Origin: Abiotrophia sp938010525
GTDB lineage: Bacteria > Bacillota > Bacilli > Lactobacillales > Aerococcaceae
NCBI RefSeq assembly: GCF_938010525.1
Contig: NZ_CALLVK010000021.1
Coordinates: 1 to 64,000 of the forward strand
Direction: 5' to 3'
DNA length: 64,000 bases
The notes under the pieces are model-generated. The model made no database searches and had not been told where the DNA came from. It worked only from the letters and a program-made list of their open reading frames with translations. This document shows, piece by piece, positions 57,060 to 64,000 of the stretch. How positions within the stretch are numbered: position 1 is the first letter of the stretch; each line of letters starts with the position of its first letter. The translations under genes were made by a program, and so were the position numbers.

Positions 57060-58070
57060 TTATAGCCATTTAGAATAGTCTTCGTCATCCATTGCTTCCA
57101 CTTCACCCAAGAGGTAGCCGTTACCTACTTGTGAGAAGAAGTCATGGTTGGATGTTCCGGTCGAAATCCCATTCATGACGATTGGATCAACATCTTCTGC
57201 TGTATCCGGGAAGAGTGGATCAAAGCCTAAGTTTTGAAGCGCCTTATTGGCATTATAGCGAATGAAGACTTTAACTTTTTCAGTCCAACCTACTTGATCA
57301 TAGAGGGACTGGGTGTATTTGGCTTCATTCTGGTAGAGGTCCATACAGAGTTCATAGACCCACATCTTGAGCTCAGCCTGCTGATCTTCTGGCAATTCAT
57401 TGTAGCCCAATTGGAATTTATAACCTGTATAGGTCCCGTGGACTGACTCGTCACGGATAATGAGCTTGATGATTTCTGCTACGTTGGCCAACTTGTTGTT
57501 ACCTAAGTAATAAAGTGGCGTGAAGAAACCTGAGTAGAAGAGGAAGGTCTCTAACATAGTAGAGGCTGCCTTAATCTTGAGGCCATGGCCTGATTGGTAG
57601 ATCTCATTAATCTTCTTAGCCTTATACTGGAGTTGCTCGTTAGTGTTGGTCCATTCGAAGATTTCTTCGATTTCAGCCTTGGTGTTTAAAGTGGAGAAGA
57701 TAGTAGAGTAGGACTTGGCGTGAACAGATTCCATGAACTGGATATTGTTCCAGACCGCTTCTTCGTGTTGGGTCCGGACAAAGTCCTTCATGAGCGCCGC
57801 CCCTTCTTCTGATTGAAGGGTATCGAGTAGGGTCAAGCCGCCGAAGGCTTTGGCCACTACGTCGCGCTCGGCCATGGATAAGGTCCGCCAGTCATCCAAG
57901 TCATTAGAAACCGGAATCCGGGTATCCAACCAGAATTGCTCGGTCAGCTTTTCCCAGGTTAACTTATCAATCATGTCTTCGACCTTGTTCCAGTCGATTG
58001 CCTTATAGTAGGCTACTGGCATGTTGTTCTTCTGGGAAAGAATTTGGTTAAAGTATTGTTTGTCTGTCAT
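57060..58070 (-). CDS. nrdF: class Ib ribonucleotide reductase small subunit
   Basis: NrdF holds the tyrosyl radical and dimanganese or diiron centre for deoxynucleotide synthesis. The 336-residue protein shows metal ligands in LQSEEGAALM and IRDESVHGTYTGYKFQLGY, and the radical tyrosine in VHAKSYSTIFSTL near residue 114. It is the last gene of nrdI-nrdE-nrdF and follows nrdE by 12 bases. It ends at a terminator shared with gldA. Confidence 0.97.
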   Translation of the reverse strand: MTDKQYFNQILSQKNNMPVAYYKAIDWNKVEDMIDKLTWEKLTEQFWLDTRIPVSNDLDDWRTLSMAERDVVAKAFGGLTLLDTLQSEEGAALMKDFVRTQHEEAVWNNIQFMESVHAKSYSTIFSTLNTKAEIEEIFEWTNTNEQLQYKAKKINEIYQSGHGLKIKAASTMLETFLFYSGFFTPLYYLGNNKLANVAEIIKLIIRDESVHGTYTGYKFQLGYNELPEDQQAELKMWVYELCMDLYQNEAKYTQSLYDQVGWTEKVKVFIRYNANKALQNLGFDPLFPDTAEDVDPIVMNGISTGTSNHDFFSQVGNGYLLGEVEAMDDEDYSKWL

Positions 58071-58082
58071 GTCTGACGCCTC

Positions 58083-60260
58083 CTAAATCGAGCAGCTTTC
58101 GCATTCGTTGCTGCCGACTTCGTCGTTATTTTCCGTAAAGGTCCGCACATAGTAGATGGACTTGATGCCCTTCTTCCAAGCATAGTGACGTAAGATGTTG
58201 AGATCACGTGTAGTCATCTTGTTGGTCCGGCCTTCTTTCCACTCATACATGCCTTCTGGCAATTCTGAACGCATGAAGAGGGTTAAGGACATACCTTGGT
58301 CGATATGTTTTTGGGCCGCCGCATAGACGTCGATAACCTTACGCATATCGGTATCATAGGCTGATTTATAGTAAGGCAGGGTCTCGTTAGACAGCATTGG
58401 CGCTGGGTAATAGGTTTTCCCTGTCTTCTTCTCTTGACGTTCTTCAATCAGACGTGTAATTGGGTGCAAGCTGGCACTGGTCTCGTTGACATAGGAGATA
58501 GAGCCGGTTGGCGCAATGGCCAGACGGTTTTGGTGGTAGAGGCCATGAGCCGCTACTTGCTCCTTAAGGTCACGCCAGTCATCTGCTGTTGGCAGGGCCA
58601 CCTTGCTCATGATCGCTGCCACCTTCTCAGAAGTCACTTGGAAAGGTGCTTGGATATAAGCATCAAAGTATTCACCTGTCGCGTACTTAGAATTCTCGAA
58701 GTTATCGAAGCTCTTGCCACGTTCCTTCGCAATCTTGTTGCTGGCTACTAAGGTATAGTAGTTGAGGGCATAGAAGTAGGCTTCCGTTAACTCAACAGAT
58801 TCTGGTGAGCCGTACTCCATTTGGTTGATGGCGAAGAGGGTATGCAAGCCCATGCCGCCCAAACCAATGGTATGGGCCAAATCATTGCCGTGCTTAACGG
58901 TTGGCACTGCTTCAATGTTAGAGTGGTCAGTGACATAGGTCAAGGCACGGACCGCAGTCTCCACAGATGAAGCAAAATCAGGCGATTCAATCATGTTTGG
59001 AATGTTGGTTGAACCCAAGTTACAGCTAATGTCGGTCCCTAAGACTTCAAACTCTTGTCGGTTGTTAATGTGGCTTGGCCGTTGAACTTGAAGGATTTCA
59101 GAACAGAGGTTGGACATGGTAATGGTCCCATCAATTGGGTTAGCCCGGTTAGCCGTGTCGATGTTGACGATATATGGGTAGCCTGATTCTTGTTGGAGCT
59201 TAGAAATCTCATTTTCCAAGTCACGTGCTGAAATCTTAGATTTGCGGATTTCAGGGTTGTTAACCAAGTTGTCGTATTCTTCTGTAATATCTACATAGGC
59301 AAATGGACGACCATATATGCGTTCCACATCGTATGGACTGAAGAGATACATAGGCTCATCTTTGGCAGCTAATTCGTAGAATTTATCTGGTACCACGACC
59401 CCTAAAGACAGGGTCTTAACCCGCACCTTCTCATCCGCATTTTCCTTCTTGGTTGATAGGAAGGAGACAATATCTGGATGGAAGACATTGAGGTAGACTG
59501 CCCCGGCTCCGTTACGTTGGCCTAATTGGTTGGAATAGCTAAAACTATCTTCCAAGAGCTTCATCACTGGCACCACACCACTAGAGGCGTTCTCAATCTT
59601 CTTAATCGGGTCACCAGCAGCTCGCAGGTTGGACAGGTTAACCCCTACTCCACCACCAATTCGAGACAGTTGTAGGGCAGAGTTGATAGCCCGACCGATG
59701 GAGTTCATATCGTCAGAAATTTGAATTAAGAAGCAAGAAACCAACTCCCCACGGCGCTTACGCCCTGAGTTGAGGAAGGTTGGGGTTGCGGGTTGATAGC
59801 GTTGGCTAATCATTTCATCCCGCAAACGTATTGCTAATTCCTGATCCCCGTCCGCTAAGAAGAGGGCACAAAAAGCAATACGGTCTTCATAGCGCTCTAA
59901 GTAGCGGGCTCCATCGTTGGTCCGTAAGGCATATTGGGTATAGAATTTGAAGGCAGACATGAAGGACTTGAAGCGGAACTTCATCTTATAGGTGCTGGAA
60001 ATCAGCTCCTTAATGAACTCCATTGGGTATTTCTCAATGAATTCCCGTTCAATAAAGTCGTTATCTACCAAGTAGTTAATCTTCTCTTCCAAAGAATAGA
60101 AGAAGACCGTGTTAGGGTTAACGTGCTCTAGGAAATAAGCACGCACTGCTTCCCGGTCCTTGTTGAGAGGGATTTTACCATCAACGGGACGGTTTAATTC
60201 ATTATTGAGTTTGAAGTAAGTGACTTCAGTCGGACGACTCTTTAAGACTGGTTTATCCAA
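58083..60260 (-). CDS. nrdE: class Ib ribonucleotide reductase large subunit
   Basis: NrdE reduces ribonucleoside diphosphates. The 725-residue protein carries LSRIGGGVGVNLSNLRAAG, the catalytic region NLCSEI, the GLGGMGLHTL motif and the C-terminal redox pair NECESCSI that accepts electrons from a glutaredoxin-like NrdH. It starts with TTG inside the end of nrdI (8-base overlap), which suggests coupling. No nrdH gene is in this unit, so the reductant is encoded elsewhere. Confidence 0.97.
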   Translation of the reverse strand: MDKPVLKSRPTEVTYFKLNNELNRPVDGKIPLNKDREAVRAYFLEHVNPNTVFFYSLEEKINYLVDNDFIEREFIEKYPMEFIKELISSTYKMKFRFKSFMSAFKFYTQYALRTNDGARYLERYEDRIAFCALFLADGDQELAIRLRDEMISQRYQPATPTFLNSGRKRRGELVSCFLIQISDDMNSIGRAINSALQLSRIGGGVGVNLSNLRAAGDPIKKIENASSGVVPVMKLLEDSFSYSNQLGQRNGAGAVYLNVFHPDIVSFLSTKKENADEKVRVKTLSLGVVVPDKFYELAAKDEPMYLFSPYDVERIYGRPFAYVDITEEYDNLVNNPEIRKSKISARDLENEISKLQQESGYPYIVNIDTANRANPIDGTITMSNLCSEILQVQRPSHINNRQEFEVLGTDISCNLGSTNIPNMIESPDFASSVETAVRALTYVTDHSNIEAVPTVKHGNDLAHTIGLGGMGLHTLFAINQMEYGSPESVELTEAYFYALNYYTLVASNKIAKERGKSFDNFENSKYATGEYFDAYIQAPFQVTSEKVAAIMSKVALPTADDWRDLKEQVAAHGLYHQNRLAIAPTGSISYVNETSASLHPITRLIEERQEKKTGKTYYPAPMLSNETLPYYKSAYDTDMRKVIDVYAAAQKHIDQGMSLTLFMRSELPEGMYEWKEGRTNKMTTRDLNILRHYAWKKGIKSIYYVRTFTENNDEVGSNECESCSI

Positions 60261-60618
60261 GTTGTTCCACCTGCTCTTTCAATTTATTAACATCATTTTC
60301 GGATCCCTGAAATTCGAACAAGTGCAAGAGGGGCACTTGATAATCTCGGGCCAAATCCTTGGCTGTAAAACCAAATAAGGTATTAAAATTGCGGTTACCG
60401 CCACCGGCAACGCCCTTAAAATAATGGCGGTTATTGCCTACTTCAATAAATTCATTGACGATCTCAGTTGCTTCCTTCTCATAAGTCGGCACGACCACAA
60501 TATAGGGTTCCTGGACTTCAGTGAAGACAGAGTCTGGAGTAATCTCCAACAAGGGATAGTCTAATTTATGGACAAACTTGCGGGTTTGTCCTGTGATGGA
60601 TAAGTAGACCACTAGCAA
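60253..60618 (-). CDS. nrdI: ribonucleotide reductase assembly flavoprotein
   Basis: NrdI is an FMN flavodoxin-like protein that supplies oxidant for NrdF manganese cofactor assembly. The protein of about 121 residues has LVVYLSITGQTRKF at the start and VAGGGNRNFNTLFG near 70. I place the start at a TTG (60616-60618) eight bases after GGGAGG, giving the family-typical N-terminus. The in-frame ATG 11 codons upstream precedes that site. The stop overlaps nrdE. Confidence 0.94.
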   Translation of the reverse strand: MLVVYLSITGQTRKFVHKLDYPLLEITPDSVFTEVQEPYIVVVPTYEKEATEIVNEFIEVGNNRHYFKGVAGGGNRNFNTLFGFTAKDLARDYQVPLLHLFEFQGSENDVNKLKEQVEQLG

Positions 60619-60724
60619 TTTCAACACCTCCCTGAATAGATTTTTCAACATGTACTATCTTACCATATTTGGGGCGAAAAACAAGCCTTAAGCCCCAATA
60701 TTTAGTGCATAATTCATCTAGACA

Positions 60725-60814
60725 ACACAAGATGTAGTGGTTCGAAAAGAAATCACTCGCTTCAAACCCGGTCCAATCGAGCCTTTTAACTAGGGCTCCC
60801 CCTATATCTTGTGC
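60725..60814 (-). promoter_or_regulatory. two NrdR-like boxes upstream of nrdI
   Basis: The box at 60725-60740 (minus-strand CCACTACATCTTGTGT) matches about 13 of 16 consensus positions ACACTATATATTGTGT, and the one at 60799-60814 about 12 of 16. They are about 74 bases apart centre to centre, close to seven helical turns. The second overlaps a possible -10 (TATAGG, with TTGTCA 16 bases before). A hairpin at 60666-60703 lies between the boxes and nrdI. Confidence 0.55.
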
Positions 60815-60821
60815 TCCTGAC

Positions 60822-60867
60822 TTGACAAGGACTTCTGAGCCTACTAGACTAAGAGATGACAAATGTA
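60822..60867 (+). promoter_or_regulatory. promoter and cop box of copY
   Basis: TTGACA (60822-60827) and TAGACT (60845-60850) are spaced by 17 bases. GACAAATGTA (60858-60867) matches the CopY operator TACANNTGTA at nine of ten positions and lies just past the start site, as expected for autorepression. Confidence 0.65.
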
Positions 60868-60891
60868 ATTTTTACAGAAAGGAGCCCGCCC

Positions 60892-61368
60892 ATGACTGCC
60901 CCCCTAAGCCAAAATAAACCCAGTGTGCTTCATATTAGCGAGGCTGAGTGGCGGCTTATGAGACTGGTTTGGACTATGCCCGGTATCACCAGTCGTCAAC
61001 TCATTGACACGCTATCCGCCTCAAGTGATTGGAAGGTTGGGACCATTAAATCCCTGCTCTCGCGACTAATTCAAAAGGGTTATTTAGACAAATCCGAAGG
61101 GATTAGCCCCTATCATTTTTATGCAACGATTAGCCAGGAAGAGGCCACTCTTCTTCGCCTACAAGCAGCCCTTGATCCTGTTTGTCGAAAAGACCGCGCC
61201 CATTTTCTGGCCCGGCTATTAGCCAGCACCCCATTAAGCCAAGCTGATTGCCAAGCTATCATAACGCAACTAGAAGAACAAGCCAAGACTGCCCCAGAGA
61301 CCATCCCCTGTCAGTGTCCTCCTGGAGCTTGCCAATGTCATCATTCTACACGCCATGGCAAAGCCTAG
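60892..61368 (+). CDS. copY: CopY/TcrY family copper-responsive repressor
   Basis: This repressor of about 158 residues has a BlaI/CopY winged helix (about 15-90, with WRLMRLVWTMPGITSRQLID and WKVGTIKSLLSRLIQKGYL) and a C-terminal CQCPPGACQC cluster, the CxCxxxxCxC metal site that releases DNA on copper binding. The ATG at 60892 follows AAAGGAG. A cop box lies in its own promoter. No copA, copB or copZ follows; a terminator does, so its other targets must lie elsewhere. Confidence 0.9.
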   Translation: MTAPLSQNKPSVLHISEAEWRLMRLVWTMPGITSRQLIDTLSASSDWKVGTIKSLLSRLIQKGYLDKSEGISPYHFYATISQEEATLLRLQAALDPVCRKDRAHFLARLLASTPLSQADCQAIITQLEEQAKTAPETIPCQCPPGACQCHHSTRHGKA

Positions 61369-61395
61369 CTTGATTCTCAACTAAACTATATAAAC

Positions 61396-61426
61396 AAAAC
61401 CCCAGACTCTGTGTCTGGGGTTTTTA
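61396..61426. terminator. bidirectional terminator
   Basis: AAAACCCCAGAC pairs with GTCTGGGGTTTT between convergent copY and sortase genes. Confidence 0.92.
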
Positions 61427-61432
61427 ATTTCT

Positions 61433-62254
61433 TTAGTTATTGGTAGGAACTGTCTGTTTGGCTTTGAAAGCATTGACCATATCTTTGGATGCTTCTTCAA
61501 TAGGTTTAGTTTCCACTAGCTTAGCTTGAACAACGACACGCATGGTAAGAGTTGAGTCACAGGTAATCATGGTTAGGATTGGATTTGTTGTAGGTTCAAT
61601 CAAATCCACACGACTTGGATCCACTTGATCAATGTAATTCACTTCATATTTATAGACCTTGTCTAAATCTGTCAGATAGACAGCTTGGCCTACCTTGGCG
61701 TGCATCAAAGGTTCAAAAAGCAAGCCCTTATGAATGGAGTGATGGCTAGCAATGGAATAGTTAGATTCCCCCATCTTCTGGTTAGGAGTCAAAGTCCCTG
61801 CTCCTAAGAACATCCCTTCATTGGTTACTCCTTTATAAATTGGCAAGTTCATGCCAACATCTGGCATGGCCACGCCACCTACAGTCGGAAGATCCTTGGC
61901 ATTAATACCATTTGCGATGACATCATAAGGATTAAGTGGTTTGATGACACCAAAGTCATAGTTCACATCCTTCTTCTCATTCGCTTCAATCTCAGCCCGC
62001 TTATTACGGTCTAACTCAGTGACTGCATTCGCCTCCTGACCTTGACGGACTAAGTAGTTCTTGATTGGATCTAGCAAGAATAGCACTGCCGCCGCTAAGA
62101 AAAGCAAGATTGCCAGAAAAATCCGCCAAGAGAAGCCCCCTTTTCTTTTCTTCCCTTGTTTTTTCTTACTTGCCTTTGTCGCCTTATCAGGCTTCTTAGC
62201 ACTTTTATTTCCTTGACGCATACGCTCAGTTCGCGTCATTCTTTTCTCAGTCAT
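61433..62254 (-). CDS. srtA: class A sortase
   Basis: This 273-residue transpeptidase joins LPxTG proteins to the cell wall. A long basic N-terminus (about 45 residues, Lys-rich) precedes one membrane span (about 47-65). The catalytic His is in SIASHHSIHKG, the Cys in TMITCDS and the Arg in TMRVVVQAKL. It could process the sialidase's LPAAG-type signal in this window. It is monocistronic and converges on copY. Confidence 0.95.
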   Translation of the reverse strand: MTEKRMTRTERMRQGNKSAKKPDKATKASKKKQGKKRKGGFSWRIFLAILLFLAAAVLFLLDPIKNYLVRQGQEANAVTELDRNKRAEIEANEKKDVNYDFGVIKPLNPYDVIANGINAKDLPTVGGVAMPDVGMNLPIYKGVTNEGMFLGAGTLTPNQKMGESNYSIASHHSIHKGLLFEPLMHAKVGQAVYLTDLDKVYKYEVNYIDQVDPSRVDLIEPTTNPILTMITCDSTLTMRVVVQAKLVETKPIEEASKDMVNAFKAKQTVPTNN

Positions 62255-62329
62255 AGTCTATATATCCCCCTCTATCTACTTATGGTTCTAAGTTTATCAT
62301 GTCACTAGCTAAATAGGAAGTAAAGTATC

Positions 62330-63292
62330 CTACAATCTAGTAGACCCTCTTTCCACCAAATCTGCTTCAAAGTAGCAGGCCCTTTCCTTGAGGCTTTCTC
62401 CCTCAATTAAGCGCATGAGCTGTTCCACACAGGCAATCCCCATGTCCAAGACTTTCTGCTTCACAGTCGTCAGCTGCGGGCTAGCAATCTGGTCTAAAAA
62501 GACCCCATCAAAACCAATAACCCCAACATCGTCCGGCATGGTTCTGCCCAATGACTTGAGCCCCCGCTGAATGCCTAAGGCAATGCGATCTGAGGCACAG
62601 ACGAAGCATGTGTTAGGTTCCAAATGTGCGTCCAGACGCTCAACCAATTCTGCTGCCGCCGTCGAGGAATTCCGAATGCGGTGAATTTGTGCCGTGTGAT
62701 CTGGATGTTGCGCCAGAGCGTCTTGATAGCCTTGCTCCCGCTGGCGCTCGAAGTATTCCGGCACGTCAATCCCGACAAAGATAATGTGGTCATAACCTTT
62801 TTTAAAGGCATACTCGGTGGCCTTAAATTCAGCCTGCCGGTTATCAGAATCAACAAAAGGCACCCCGTAGGTATTCTCCCCGTAGAGAATAAGTGGCTTG
62901 TCGATTTTGCGAATCCATTCATAATCGGACTCTCGCATGCCGGTGATAATATAACCATCACTATTCCCCGTATCAATGGTGTTCTCCGTCATGAGTTGGA
63001 GGGAGTATTGGTACTTATCTAAACCTTTGGCAATCCCAGATAAGAGGTTCATATAATAAGGCTCTGTCGCGTCCATTTCTTCCAGAATCAAGACCTTAAC
63101 AATCAGGGTCCGGTTCTGAGCTAGAGCCTTGGCCGCCATATTAGGTCGATAATTGAGTTCTTCCATGGCCTGATAGACCAATTGCTTGAGTTCATCCGTC
63201 ACCAGTTGGGGGTGATTGATTACTCGAGAGACCGTCATTTTAGAGACATTGGCCTTCTTTGCCACGTCTTTCAGCGTTGCGATAATGTCCAC
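62330..63292 (-). CDS. LacI family sugar regulator
   Basis: This 320-residue regulator has an N-terminal HTH (TLKDVAKKANVSKMTVSRVI) and a periplasmic-binding-like sensor domain (about 60-315). It resembles RegR-type regulators next to mannose-family PTS and glycan genes. The likely target is the adjacent sugar gene set. The start is uncertain: a GTG at 63290-63292 touches the GGAGAGGA site, while the family-typical position would be ATC or ATT three to four codons on. A TATAAT lies at 63327-63332 on the minus strand. Confidence 0.9.
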   Translation of the reverse strand: MDIIATLKDVAKKANVSKMTVSRVINHPQLVTDELKQLVYQAMEELNYRPNMAAKALAQNRTLIVKVLILEEMDATEPYYMNLLSGIAKGLDKYQYSLQLMTENTIDTGNSDGYIITGMRESDYEWIRKIDKPLILYGENTYGVPFVDSDNRQAEFKATEYAFKKGYDHIIFVGIDVPEYFERQREQGYQDALAQHPDHTAQIHRIRNSSTAAAELVERLDAHLEPNTCFVCASDRIALGIQRGLKSLGRTMPDDVGVIGFDGVFLDQIASPQLTTVKQKVLDMGIACVEQLMRLIEGESLKERACYFEADLVERGSTRL

Positions 63293-63342
63293 TCCTCTCC
63301 ATCGATTTGCCAGTATATTCCTCCCTATTATACACTAAAATA

Positions 63343-63368
63343 ACCTGCTCTTGCGACTAAAAGCAGGT
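63343..63368. terminator. hairpin after PTS IIA gene
   Basis: ACCTGCT pairs with AGCAGGT. The plus-strand tail is ATTTTTTT, the minus-strand one TTATTTTA. It probably closes the IIA gene. Confidence 0.65.
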
Positions 63369-63442
63369 ATTTTTTTAGGAAATTACTTTGAATTTACTAG
63401 GAAATAGATTTAGAAGCTAGAGGCCGAGCATGATAAGAAAGC

Positions 63443-63841
63443 CTAGTTCCGCGCCTGCATAACTCCCTTAAGCAGACCTTGACGGCCTATGACCACTAAG
63501 TGATCCGCCAGGTCAGTCACTGAACTCGCTGTGGGGGCCTGATCAATGACTTCTAAAATCATGGCCAAATTCGTTCCTGCCAGAACAGCGACTTGTGGAT
63601 GCCCCTGAGACAGCAGCATGCTGACATTAAAGGGGGTGCCGCCTTTAAAATCCGTTAAAATCATCAAGCCTTCTTCCCCATGCGTCTCGACTCTAGCGAC
63701 GATTTGAGCTTGGTAGTCACTGAGATTGGCCCCTTCCTCAAAAGGTAACCAATCGATTAGCTCCTGATCACCTACAATCATCCTACTGGCTTCCGCCATG
63801 CCTAAGGCGAATCCCCCATGTCCTGTCACCAAGACCTTCAT
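63443..63841 (-). CDS. PTS mannose-family EIIA protein
   Basis: This 132-residue cytoplasmic EIIA of the mannose/N-acetylgalactosamine family carries the phosphorylated His in VTGHGGFALGM (about residue 8) and the LTDFKGGTPFN motif near 63. Partners EIIB, EIIC and EIID are not in the window and may lie beyond the right edge. It follows a terminator and has its own promoter. Linkage with a LacI regulator fits uptake of glycan-derived sugars; the substrate is unknown. Confidence 0.93.
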   Translation of the reverse strand: MKVLVTGHGGFALGMAEASRMIVGDQELIDWLPFEEGANLSDYQAQIVARVETHGEEGLMILTDFKGGTPFNVSMLLSQGHPQVAVLAGTNLAMILEVIDQAPTASSVTDLADHLVVIGRQGLLKGVMQARN

Positions 63842-63874
63842 CTGACATCCACTCCTTGCTTTTTTCTTACTTCT

Positions 63875-63903
63875 ATTGTATGTAACAAGCGCCCATCCGA
63901 CAA
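63875..63903 (-). promoter_or_regulatory. promoter of PTS EIIA gene
   Basis: TTGTCG (63898-63903) and TACAAT (63875-63880), minus strand, with a 17-base spacer. Confidence 0.6.
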
Positions 63904-63917
63904 GCCCCTAATCATAA

Positions 63918-63949
63918 GAAAAAGCCTAGTTCCAATAGAACGAGGCTAA
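63918..63949 (-). terminator. terminator of the gene at the right edge
   Basis: AGCCTCGTTC pairs with GAACTAGGCT (one mismatch), followed by TTTTTCTT on the minus strand. Confidence 0.82.
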
Positions 63950-63963
63950 TAGGATTGATTGGT

Positions 63964-64000
63964 TTATTCGCGAGGTTTAATATGTCGCAAATGGGTCAGG
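63964..64000 (-). CDS. C-terminal end of a gene running off the window
   Basis: The minus-strand frame ends LTHLRHIKPRE and a TAA at 63964-63966. A terminator follows 15 bases on, which supports a real gene end. Only 11 residues are visible, too few to name the product. Confidence 0.55.
   Translation of the reverse strand, partial: LTHLRHIKPRE

Noticed and set aside
60566..60862. 98-residue minus-strand frame upstream of nrdI
   Set aside because: It overlaps the nrdI start in another frame and spans the promoter and NrdR-like boxes.
1..64000. tRNA, rRNA, CRISPR array, toxin-antitoxin pair, restriction or phage-defence genes
   Set aside because: I looked for clover-leaf ends, evenly spaced repeats and typical gene pairs in all gaps and saw none.

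Overview
The window looks like one chromosomal segment of a low-to-moderate G+C Firmicute of the order Lactobacillales. Supporting signs are strong GGAGG-type ribosome binding sites with some TTG and GTG starts, a tRNA-Ser T-box leader on serS, MurT/GatD, class Ib NrdIEF, a YSIRK-type signal peptide with an LPxTG-like anchor, and a class A sortase. A secreted pneumococcal NanA-type sialidase, a full sialic-acid operon and a GH36 alpha-galactosidase suggest a host-associated mucosal commensal. Abiotrophia or another Aerococcaceae/Carnobacteriaceae genus would fit, but this is inference. Most genes lie on the minus strand. I found no rRNA, tRNA, CRISPR array or prophage.

Layout. 0.1-7 kb is housekeeping: uppP, a glucose-type PTS IIA, serS with its T-box, trmL, a short bL25, a NusG-domain-II protein, and a three-gene unit of uracil-DNA-glycosylase-like, YlmD/PgeF-like and unknown proteins. 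7-18 kb is one sialic-acid catabolic operon read right to left: nanK, an RpiR regulator, ABC binding protein and two permeases, nanE, a small membrane protein, a YhcH/NanQ-like anomerase, sialate lyase, and the wall-anchored sialidase. The promoter near 18.03 kb carries a cre-like site and two copies of an inverted repeat. 18-20 kb is a COG4947-type esterase with an ATP-grasp enzyme. 20-26 kb is the tdk-prfA-prmC-tsaC-glyA-upp unit.

26-44 kb holds ilvE with an orphan PTS_EIIC_2 membrane protein, murT-gatD, a bifunctional penicillin-binding protein, alpha-galactosidase with a divergent AraC regulator, a DUF368 transporter, a divergent PurK-like ATP-grasp protein, a GH73 glucosaminidase, a small HTH-like protein divergent from an FUSC-like membrane protein, a membrane-anchored beta-lactamase-fold protein that seems to have lost its catalytic residues, an RlmI-type methyltransferase and an HD hydrolase. 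44-53 kb holds a secreted unknown protein, a flavodoxin-rpiA-pdp unit, a CpXC protein, yaaA, lemA with a TPM protein, a YbjQ-family protein and a GNAT acetyltransferase. 53.3-53.85 kb is an internally deleted IS200/IS605 element. 53.9-64 kb holds kdgT with an SDR dehydrogenase, a divergent gldA behind a structured leader, nrdI-nrdE-nrdF with NrdR-like boxes, a solitary CopY repressor with a cop box, sortase A, a LacI regulator, a mannose-family PTS IIA, and the last codons of a gene running off the window.

How it fits together: the sialidase frees sialic acid from host glycans, the ABC system imports it, and lyase, kinase and epimerase convert it to GlcNAc-6-phosphate. Sortase A can anchor the sialidase. 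The alpha-galactosidase, KdgT, SDR, LacI and PTS IIA genes point to wider use of host or plant glycans. The least explained items are three non-coding structures (14.76-14.91 kb, 44.33-44.37 kb, 55.75-55.89 kb), the esterase/ATP-grasp pair, the PurK-like protein, the beta-lactamase-fold protein, and the IS remnant whose structured right end may once have encoded a TnpB-type guide RNA.
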